In this document: one piece after another, positions 55,091 through 64,000 of the stretch
Numbering within the stretch: the stretch's first letter is position 1
Layout of the letters: each line of letters opens with the position of its first letter
Source of the DNA: Lycorma delicatula
Lineage: Eukaryota; Arthropoda; Insecta; Hemiptera; Fulgoridae
Length of the DNA stretch: 64,000 nucleotides
Direction of reading: 5' to 3'
Assembly: GCF_047948215.1 (NCBI RefSeq)
Contig: NC_134465.1
Coordinates: 17,504,022 to 17,568,021, forward strand
Program-made: the position numbers and the translations under genes
Notes under the pieces: generated by a model
Told to the model about the DNA's origin: nothing
Seen by the model: the letters and a program-made list of their open reading frames with translations, nothing else
The model's database searches: none

Positions 55091-56340
55091 TTCGTAATAC
55101 GTTCAAATACGTATTAAAGAGTAAGTCAAGCAAATCGGTGTTGTGTTCATCGAGTAATCTACGTGTATTTTAAAGAGCAGATATAGAACAAAACCGATGC
55201 TACTAGAAAGAATTTGAACGAGTGGTTCACACTAAAATTTTGAAATCGGATGATTAAGTGGCTTTCGTTCCCCGTATATATCATCGCTACTCTCAAAACG
55301 ATTTGAAGGTTTAATTGTTATTAAACTTACTTCCCTCCTAATTTATAAAACTTCAATACTAAATTTTTGAGAATTTTTTTTTTCAACAAGAGTAACGGAA
55401 GCGGGCTTACATTTAAACAAAACAAAAAAAAGCAGTAATAATTATTATACCGCATTAAAGAACACTAAGAACATATTTAGCTTATATACCGCAATATTAC
55501 ATGTGAAGCAATCGATTCTGTTTCCTAGCTTTTACATCATCAGCGGTAGACTATAGAAATATAACCAGCCAGAGGCGGATAGGCGGGCTGATATCGCAAC
55601 TACGGACCAGGAAATGTCAGCAGTGCACACTTAATATTACACTACTGTTACAACAACTATTACATGCAGTACAGAAGGCAGAGATGCTGTATGCTGTAAT
55701 AGTCGGAATTCTCAACTCCCATTCACCTACACGTCATGTTATCAATATATATATATACACACTACACGAATACATATAAGGTTAACCTATTTAAGAATGA
55801 CTATGGTGTTGAAACCAACAGGTTAATTCCGATTGAATGTAGCGAAACCATGTTAATAATGTTTCCTATTAAAGTGAATTTCATCAGGCGATAAACTGTG
55901 GAGGCGAGTTGCAAAAGACGGATGATTTGAAAAATTCATACTGCCGACAAAATATTTTAATAAAAATTCAATTATTAACGACTGGATCGCTCAACATAAC
56001 AACGTATATGATTGTAATATAATAAATATTTTCTCGTTTTTAATATAATTTTTTACAAGAAATTTTTTTTTAGAAAAATTATTTCAAACGATTTCAAATT
56101 ATTATCTAATATTAAATTAATTAAAGCCCCTTTGGGTTTAAGATCTTATTTTGTTACTGAGAAAAAACCTTGATCAAAATTTATTTTTATTTATGTAAAC
56201 CGCAACGTGTAAATTATTAAAAAAAATTGTAAAATAGAGAAACGGTGGGAAACGGGAATTATTTGAAAAAAAATTGTAACTTTGGTTATCGGCCCTTTAC
56301 CCAAACAAAAAAGAAAAAAACAGAGAAAAACTTCCAAACC
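55091..56340. other. Spacer, no gene recognised
   Basis: A GC-richer patch at 55550-55740 has no recognisable family. The rest is AT-rich. Confidence 0.4.
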
Positions 56341-56344
56341 TGAT

Positions 56345-58530
56345 AATAAAAAAAATCCCTTTCGGCACGCCAAAAGGCAGAGGTAGATTTCACCGGCGCT
56401 AAGGAGGGGATAAAAGAAACTTCCACGTTAAAGATAAGAAAAAACGATAATACAACGGTTGCATGTAAAAAAAGTTTCTCGTGTTTAGCAAACGACAAGC
56501 CCCATCTTCATTTAAAAAATTAGCCCCCCAACCCCTCCCACCAAGGTATATAGTGACCCCAAAATTTTACCGAAAAATTACGACATATACACGAGTTTCT
56601 ACAAAATTTCATCAAAATTCGTTTATTCAGTCAAAAGTTATTAGGCTTCAAACACGCCTGCACGTACTTATTACGAACCTCTCTCTTTTACCCCCCGCTT
56701 TTTTTGTTTTGGGGTTCCTATGTTATGAAAATGCAAAAAACCCATACCGATTTCTGATTGATTACCGTACTATTATTCTTGCAGCACAGCTCTAGAGCTA
56801 TGATGACATTTTGCGGAAGTTACCGTTTGAATTTAAAAAAAAAAAATTATTTCTAAAATCATTTTTTTATTGTGAGAAAAGACCTTCAAATCAGGCAAAT
56901 ATTCTTTCTTTCTTCCCAAAATTTCTTCATCTGTACTGATTTAATCTTTGTTTCTTTTTCGATCCTTTCTTACAACTGTTGTACAAGAACTTTCTAAACT
57001 CATCGCTGTTTCAAAAACTTTCCTAAATCGGATTGGATTTTTGTTTGATATAATCGTTTGGGTTTTTATACTTTCAAATTTGACCAAAAATTTATTTGTT
57101 CGATCTAGATTCATTCATCCTTATCATTTGACCAAGAAATCTTAATCTTTTTTTTCTACAATCTATTTCTAGTATATAAAAATTATATACTAAAAATGTA
57201 TTTATTTGATTGTAATTAACTCGTATAAGTATTTTGGTCCTTTTTTGGTTCGTATATCAGGTAGATTTCATAAAGCTACCTATTGTAATGGTACTGTGAT
57301 TCGACTTTCGGAAAATTTAGATATATCTTTCCGTTTTATATCTCCCAGACCCCAAAACCTCCATCAGTTCAAAACCTTATATATTCATTTATATATATAT
57401 ATATTTCACTTTCTTGTGGACACGAAAAGTGCCGTAATTTTACGCCAATGACCTTCAAATTGATACACGAAATATAACGACCCAAAAATTTCAGTCGAGT
57501 TTGTTAATGGGAAAAATCGGACCACGGGGATGGAAATAGGAGGGGTTTTCGAAAAAACAAAATATAGCTATAACTTTCCTATTAAGTAAAATATCGAATT
57601 CGTTTAAAGTTCCTGCTATTCTTTGGATAAGAGCCTAAAACCTATCTAAGTAAAGTTTTTTGATATCACCGATCGTTGGCCTAGAGGGTGGAAAAAATGG
57701 GGTTTCGAAGACCAAACAATCATACCTCCCTTAATAGACACACATTCTCGTGGACTGCATGTGTTATGCGGCGTTGCGTCGTCAGTTTAATACACCTGGA
57801 AACATCCGTGATATCTTGTGCGACGATAGCGGGATTTTGGAACGGATGTTTCGTTTTTTGCATAGTACCGGGTTACTGCAAAGGATTTAATATGCTCATA
57901 TATGTTTTTCTGTAAGGACAGTTTTTTTAATAATTTTAACCCTTATTTTCAATTTGATTTTTGGTTCTATGTATTTAATTTTACTGTCCGGGGAGGGGAT
58001 TTTTGCACAAGCCATCGCAGTTAGGTAAGTTTTATATACTTTCTTTAATCTATTATTTTAACTTTTATATTTTATCAACTTTGTCTGTGGTATTATTGCC
58101 TTCTTAGCTTGTTTTAGTAAATTTTTATTGTATGATTGGTATTACGTTTACGCCTTGTATAGTTTATTATTTCGAAGTTATTTTACCCTTTTGCCGGGCG
58201 ATGATAACGCCCAGGCGTTTTTCGCCCAAAAAAAAAAAAATTAATAGACACAATGTCGAATCGATTTAAAGTGGTCGTTAGTCCTCTAAACATTACCTAA
58301 AACTTTTTCTCATTTGGTCATCAAGGGATGACCAAAATATTGCTGGAATTGTAAGAAGATGGGGTTTGTCGTAGGCTAAACATATGAAACTTTCTTCATA
58401 TGCAACCGTTGTCGAATTGAGAAATTTGAAGTTTTTTTTAACTTTAAGGGGAAATCTTTTTTACCCCCCTACTTAGCACCGGTAAAATCTACCTCCGCCT
58501 TCTGGCGTACCGAAGGAGATTTTTTTTGTA
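56345..58530. repeat. Region bounded by inverted arms of about 140 bp
   Basis: Left arm 56345-56490 and right arm 58375-58530 are inverted relative to each other. Shared, on one strand, are ATGCAACCGTTGT, TTAGC(A/G)CCGGT(A/G)AAATCTACCT and CTGCCTTnTGGCGTnCCGAA. The interior includes a second copy of repeat G (56515-56830) and 57200-57900, whose plus frames show no known product. This may be a large foldback-type or other DNA transposon. No transposase was recognised. Confidence 0.5.
56515..56830 (+). repeat. Repeat G, second copy
   Basis: Aligns with 21640-21930. The common end is TTCTTGCAGCACAGCTCT followed by AGCTATGATG. Confidence 0.6.
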
Positions 58531-59520
58531 TGTAATGTCTAATTTTGTCATCGATGGATAGTTTTTTCTTTGTTATAAAAAAATTTAGTTAAAATCATGG
58601 TTTTTCTAATTTTTCCAGTTTACTTTGTAAGGAATTTTTGTTTGTTCCATAATTACTGATTATATTTCTGAGGTATCTGGATTTAATTTCTGCTTCTTAA
58701 AAACAATCTTTTTTTTACAAATAATTAATTTAATTTAATTATTAAGAAAAAATCCATAGTTTAAATTTAAAATTATATTTAAATATTTACTAAAAATACA
58801 ACATATTCTTACCATCAGGTTTGAATTAGCAGCAGACTAATCCATTTTATTACCATAACTGTACTAGAAAAATTCTATTTTAATTAAAAAAATAATTAAT
58901 TACGCTTTTAATTAATTATTTATTTTTAGAAAATTGTTCCGAAGAAGCAGATATTTCTTCAAAAAAACATTTACAATTTCAAGAACCAAAATTGAAAATT
59001 ATTTTTAAAAAAGCTGACAACACAATTGTCACAGTTGGACTTTCCCGTCACGCGGCTTTTTTCTGCACGGCATACACACATAACTTAATTTAAGATATTT
59101 ATCATTTTATTTAAATACAATACTTTTTGTTAATTTAATTCAATGATTCTAACTAAAGCGCGCGCGCATACCGTATTTCATTGTGTGGTGTGGCGGTACT
59201 AGCGGCCACTTTAAATACTTTTTTACACTTTAAATATTATTTATTTATTTAATTCTAACGCTCACCTCTGACATCACAACATAACAGAGGGCTACAGCAG
59301 CTGTACATCAACGGTACACTAGCGCTGCTTGTGGCGAGAGGAGGTACTATTGACGGAGTATACCCGCTTATCCGCTAGTTTATTTAGGTAATATTTTGGG
59401 TTGGGAGTGCGATTTTGCAAAAAATGTGTTTTTGCAAATATTATTTTTTAATTATTAAAAAAGTCTAAGAAAAACAAAACCTTAATTAGACGATATATCG
59501 AGTACGGACAGTGACCTTAC
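58531..59520. other. Spacer, no gene recognised
   Basis: AT-rich up to about 59130, then a GC-richer patch (59140-59390, with CGCGCGCG and a CTACAGCAGCTGTA palindrome) of unknown type. Confidence 0.35.
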
Positions 59521-59720
59521 TCTACAGCTTCACGCCTTTGACTTTTTAAGTTGAAAATTTAATGGCATCAATGCCTTATATATAGAAATAATCTGACCAA
59601 GTATGGTCAAAATCGGTTCAGTAGTTCTGGAGATATTTGAGAGCGATATCGAACACACACGCGCGCGCGCGTACATATAAACACCCGGAAAATTTCCATC
59701 CGGTTTTTTAGGTTCCTTAG
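59520..59720. repeat. Retroelement-like AAATCGGTTCAGTAG sequence
   Basis: Contains TATGGTCAAAATCGGTTCAG and TAGTTCTGGAGATATTTGAG, a phrase common in insect transposon untranslated regions, and a short (CG)n-rich CACACGCGCGCGCGCG run. Confidence 0.35.
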
Positions 59721-60077
59721 GTGTCAAAACGTCAGTGAAAACCGCATATGCTCAAATCGGACCGATTACAAAACGTTCTACTCCCTTCTAAAGCTATAGC
59801 GTTAGACGGGAAAGTAAAAACGATTATATTCTATTGCTCGGATATGAATTATAAAATTAATGATATATTTCAGTATAATCACTTATTTTCATTTAAATCT
59901 AAACCTTCTACAAGTTACAATAGGTATTTCTACAGGTATGACATAAGACCCGCCCGTAATTTCTTTGGTTTCAAAAAACATCGGTACAGAAAGTCTAATT
60001 CCGATTTTTTTTTTAACGATGAATTAATTCATCGAAGCTTATAAAGAAGATTGCGCTTGGTACTATGAAAATAGAAA

Positions 60078-60165
60078 TTTGTAGCGTATGAAAAATGCCA
60101 TGCCGACCGGGGTTCGAACCCAAGATTTCCGGATGAGATGCTAACACTCCGCCGTGAAGATTAGC
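60078..60165 (-). repeat. SINE-A, partial
   Basis: The plus strand shows TTGTAGCGTATGAAAAATGCC, ATGCCGACCGGGGTTCGAAC, and then CCAAGATTTCCGGATGAGATG and CTAACACTCCGCCGTG. This is body, B box and part of the head in reverse. The tail is absent. Confidence 0.7.
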
Positions 60166-60874
60166 ATTTATATATAAGTATAAAAAAAAGAATAACAACA
60201 AAAACTGTGGATAATTATACCAAATACACGTAAAATCTACAGTAAATAATACCAAGACAAAATGAAACGGCTAAACGAAAGAGATTAAAAGGTGAATTAC
60301 TGAAAGCGCTCTCACGTGAATGCGCTTATAAAGAAAAAGAAAATTAATATAAACGAAGAGAAATAATGAAAGATAAACCAATAATAAGTTTTACCCCCCA
60401 AAAATTATAAAATGTTAATTTAGCGATAAACCTTATGTACAATTAAGAAATAACCGAAATCTTGCAGTAATTCGTATTTTATAAAAGGATTCGATGTCCG
60501 TTTTACGTGAAACAGTATTAAGGAGTTATTTTGATATAAAAGTTTTACTAAAAAATGTAATTTTCAAATGACGAAAAACGATGAGGGAGAGTTGTTTGAG
60601 TAAGGAGGTGGAATACATGGAGGAAAAAATTAAATGTTTAAACAAACACAATTCACAGTAACAATACAAAAAAGTTACTTAAATAAATTATTTAAAGTTT
60701 GTTGACAGATTTAACAAAAAAGAAAGAAAATGTACGCTTACAATCATAAACCGAGTGAATACCTGACTAACTGAATTGTATTAATGGACACGACAAATCC
60801 GGTCGGTAGAAAAAAAGCAGCTATTTAATTTATATTTAAATAAACAAAATAGTGAAAGAAAAATGTTAGGCAAA

Positions 60875-60937
<63 letters not shown>

Positions 60938-61265
60938 AAATGAGAAACAAATATTTACCGGAATAAAATACGAAAGCATTAACAAGGATTATAATGGAAA
61001 GCAATTTAAAAATAGAAGTAAAATATACACACCAAAAAAAAACACAAAATACATACGAGGTATTTCGTAATGGATAACTTTAAAATATGTTGTTACTATT
61101 TAATCTTTTTTTAAACCTACTAAAACAAATTTAAATAGAATTAACGATAACAGAGCAGAATGAACATTGACAAAATATTTATCGACGCTTGATGTAAGAT
61201 ACTCATACATTACGTAAGAAAAATTCGAATGCTTGTAAGCATTCAAATCGTTTAACTGACTCGCC
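60166..61265. other. AT-rich spacer with 59-base poly(A)
   Basis: No gene was recognised. A pure A tract of 59 bases lies at 60877-60935 without a recognisable retroposon directly upstream. Confidence 0.5.
60877..60935. repeat. Poly(A) tract, 59 bases
   Basis: Uninterrupted A run, unusually long for this window. It may be the tail of a recent retroposon or an expanded homopolymer. Its length may also be affected by sequencing error. Confidence 0.9.
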
Positions 61266-61278
61266 AACATTTATAAAC

Positions 61279-61574
61279 CTTTTCTTTTTCCTGTTTAGCC
61301 TCCGGGAATTACCGTTTAGGTATTACGTCAGTGGATGAATGAGGATAATATGTATCAGTGTAAGTGAATTGGGCTTGTACAGTCTCAGTTCGACCGTTCC
61401 TGAGATGTGCGGTTAATTGAAACCCGACCGCCAAAGAACACCGGTATCCACGATCTAATATTCAAATCCGTGTAAAAATAATTGACTTTACTAGGACCTG
61501 AACGCTGAAACTCTCGACTTCCAAATCGGCTGTTTTGGGAAGACGGGTTGACCGCTAGACCGACCCGGTGGGTT
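61279..61574 (-). repeat. SINE-B, full length with target-site duplication
   Basis: Head, body and tail on the minus strand with the tail GAGGCTAAACAGGAAAAAG. It is flanked by AACATTTATAAAC (61266-61278) and GACATTTATAGAC (61575-61587), which match at 11 of 13 positions. Confidence 0.93.
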
Positions 61575-61905
61575 GACATTTATAGACGTAGAGCGGCGAT
61601 TCTTAACCCTTTTATCTGCACGATCCCCAATAAGTAAAAAAAATATATAATGAATATTTCACGACCAATTTCAATGAAATCTAGTTAAAACTATTTGACT
61701 GCGTTGTTTTCTTTCAAGTCCTCTCCGTTGAAAGCATAAAGCCGTCAAAATTAATTCGACACTCGAAAACGAAACATCCGGCTCTTAAGAGCAAACCGTT
61801 GGAATTTTTCGAAAGATGACATAGAGAGTGGCCGGGAAGTCACCGTACCCCTAACGTTAACGAAAAATATGAGTTTAGTACGTACGGTATTTTCGTCGGG
61901 TTCGG

Positions 61906-62757
61906 TTGACAACTTTTTACAACTTTAAAGACATTTGCGCTAAAACGGCTGACACGAGTAGTTACTGCTCCGAGGAGCGGTTAGCGATAAGTGTATGGTT
62001 TCACGAACGACAACATACGAATCAAACAATCAAGCTAATTAACGATATGTTTCGGCAACGCTTTAATAAGCCGCCACCACGCCGTAATGTTGGCTTTGGA
62101 AAAACGTGTATCTGAATTAGGCAGTGTTAATTAGTGTTCACACTAGTGTTAGGCGGTGTTAAGATAGGCCGCGGAATTGACGAAAGTTAACGCGGTTAGA
62201 AACACGTGCTGCTGTTGCGATTTCCATTGAAGAATCCTCGATGAAATCGACTCGTAAACGGTCAGCTGAACTTCGTATACCGCGGACGACAACGCAAGAA
62301 GACACGAAAAAGGACTTGAATGTTAGTTCATTTTGTCCGATGTTCATCGATGAACTGTCAGATGCAGACATGAAACGTCGCAGTCCATCCTGCCGGACTT
62401 TATTAGACAAATTCCTCGCTGCAGTACACCGTGGAAAAGTGCATTTTACTGACAAATATGCAATCTATCGCAGTTTTCATGCCATTTCATTTTGCCAGTT
62501 TTGTTTTCATGCCGATTTTCATTTTGAGCAAAAGAAAATCCTTATTACACGATAGAATCGGAAAGAAATCTACCGCACGTCATGATACGGGCTGGAATGG
62601 CAGCTCGGGATTTGTTTGGTCCTTATGTTTATCGACTGGCCGGTGAATGCAGAAACTTATTTAGATATGTTAGAGGCGCGGTTAATACCACAACTTCAAG
62701 AGAAGGATCTTATGGAACGAGTACGGTTGTAACAGGATGGAGCACCAACACATTTTA
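61906..62757 (+). pseudogene. Tc1/mariner-like (DDE_3) transposase, broken and truncated
   Basis: Successive plus-strand frames read SSYCSEERLAISVWFHERQ, MFRQRFNKPPPRRNV and then a frame change to an EKRV-SELGSV-type block. Next come STRKRSAELRIPRTT, KKDLNVSSF, ELSDADMKRRSPSCRTLLDK and HRGKVHFTDKYAIYRS (first catalytic Asp in FTD), then IRAGMAARDLFGPYV. A last frame reads WPVNAETYLDMLEARLIPQL, then QDGAPTHF with a stop just before QDG. The order follows an insect transposase with an N-terminal helix-turn-helix and a DDE domain. The gene ends abruptly at repeat J (62755), so the third catalytic block is missing. Several stops and shifts show it is dead. Confidence 0.82.
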
Positions 62758-62875
62758 TTTATTATTATTTTCACAAGCACGAGTTTCATGAACACAGAGC
62801 GGTCCTAGAGGCAGAGCCCCTGTCCGGTTTCCTGCTGCGGTCCCTTGACCGCAGCGGAAACGCAAGTAACCGCTT
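62755..62875. repeat. Repeat J, second copy
   Basis: Corresponds to 9385-9500. It begins exactly where the transposase remnant stops and carries the CTGCGGTC / GACCGCAG hairpin before GGAAACGCAAGTAACC. Confidence 0.55.
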
Positions 62876-63189
62876 TAAAGAATTCATGTAAAATTTTAAA
62901 TAAAGTAATTTTTTTAAGTCTAAACCTAATTTTTTGTTATCGATGTATAAATTATATTAACTATGTTAAATTTTTTATATAACGAGGTAATTATTTTAAG
63001 AAGAAAAATTTATAAATTAAAAAAAAAGATAAATTTATTTTATTATCTGAAATACGTAAAAAATACTTTTTATTGATGTTACGAAACAAGTACCAAAGAA
63101 ACTTCAACACAAAAGATTTTGGAAGTTACTGACGCTTTGAATTCGAACGGTAACCAAATGATGGAGATTAATATTATTAAATAATAAAA

Positions 63190-64000
63190 ACATTCAGTCG
63201 ATGGCAGTAAATATTTCTAAAGAGAATTTAAAATAATGATACTAAGTACGAAAGGGGAAATTCTACCGCACAGGATTCGCAGTAAACTTGTTAAAATACC
63301 GCAGAACATAAAATCTAAATGTTGACGAATTAGTGCTAATAACGTATGAAGATGTAAAAATAAGCTTTATCTTTCATTATATGCAGTAAATGAAAATGGC
63401 AACACTGTTTTTTTTTGATTCTCCACTTCATCAAGTAAAAAAAGTCAGGGATGATCTCACGCTGTTTGTATAAAAAATAAATTTGTCTGAATTACGTAAT
63501 CGTACATGTTTACATCTTTTTTTCTACTTATTTGTTATTACCGGTAAAAAAAAATTTAAGACAATATCAGATGTACTTAAACAATTACTATTTTTATAAT
63601 TATTTTCTATGTTCATTAAACAAACATATTTATCGATACAAAAAAAATATATATATTTTTTTCTGTGTTATATTTAATCACATAATTAATGTTATTTAAA
63701 AATGATATCGTTATTTATTTTAAATACAAATAATTATAGCAGGAAAATTTTCGCTGGAAATGTTTTGTACGTTTATTTATTATTGTTTAGTAAACTTTTA
63801 TTTCCTACTAAATGGTTACGTTAGCGAGGAATAATCCACCGTTGCATTCTCTGGATTAATTAAATTTTATTTTTTCCAAAAGCATATATTTTAAAATAAG
63901 TATTATATTAAACAAATATATTATTAAATAAATAACAATTATAACGGCGAGATAATCTAAAAAAAAAATCAATAACGGGTTTCCTAAACCTTCTCGATAC
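63190..64000 (-). repeat. Long repeat K, second arm (inverted relative to 27880-28690)
   Basis: Reverse complement of the 28 kb copy, and it reaches the end of the window, so its true extent is unknown. Landmarks include TTTACTGCG/CGCAGTAAAC, CACTTCATCAAG, GGGATGATCTCA and TGCATTCTCTGGATTAATTAA. Confidence 0.75.

Noticed and set aside
59748..60044. A 98-residue protein gene
   Set aside because: No recognisable family, and the frame runs into a SINE-A neighbourhood. It is likely a chance frame.

Overview
This is AT-rich eukaryotic DNA with no prokaryotic gene organisation and no intact host gene that I can support. It looks like intergenic or deep intronic DNA from a large, transposon-filled arthropod genome. 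An insect is most likely. A hemipteran is only my guess, from the mix of R1-like and RTE-like non-LTR retrotransposons, mariner, hAT and tRNA-derived SINEs. Almost every recognisable protein match is a decayed transposon protein. Most open frames in the window are accidental, including those over microsatellites.

Layout. 1-12.4 kb: AT-rich spacer with copies of two repeat families (SINE-A and family C), a CA microsatellite, a PIF1-type helicase remnant (about 6.3 kb) and AAT/ATT palindromes (about 10 kb). 12.4-19.8 kb: family C, a mariner scrap, SINE-B copies and two LINE 3' ends on the minus strand. 22.7-23.6 kb: a hAT-type miniature element carrying the 5' end of an amphiphysin gene. 24.8-32.3 kb: several family C copies, one split by SINE-B with a target duplication. 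33.4-34.7 kb: a complete but dead mariner. 34.7-41.6 kb: R1-like and I/Jockey-like LINE 3' ends. 42-45 kb: a Penelope-like GIY-YIG remnant, a young SINE-A, a hAT transposase tail and another LINE tail. 47-50.8 kb: SINE-B, a second amphiphysin-carrying element, and a 2.1 kb hAT element with a perfect 8-bp target duplication, itself inserted in a SINE-A. 52-54.6 kb: a palindromic family C nest, an R1-like tail and a Tc1/mariner-like transposase piece. 56-58.5 kb: a region bounded by inverted arms. 61-64 kb: SINE-B, a broken Tc1/mariner-like transposase, and the partner of an inverted long repeat seen near 28 kb.

Main discovery. Two elements of 868 and 886 bp in opposite orientation (22740-23625 and 47499-48366) start and end with CAGTGACGGCT-type termini. 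Each carries a first coding exon that reads as insect amphiphysin (BAR-domain protein) followed by a GT splice donor, plus its upstream leader. This looks like gene-fragment capture by a non-autonomous hAT element that then multiplied. Secondary points: two SINE families with different tRNA heads share one 3' tail; several nested insertions have readable target duplications; and family C is an abundant roughly 0.6-1 kb repeat with a pol III B-box-like core and inverted terminal motifs.

There is no functional gene system here in the operon sense. The window records successive transposon insertions, and element order can be read from the nesting. All family names rest on motif recognition by eye.
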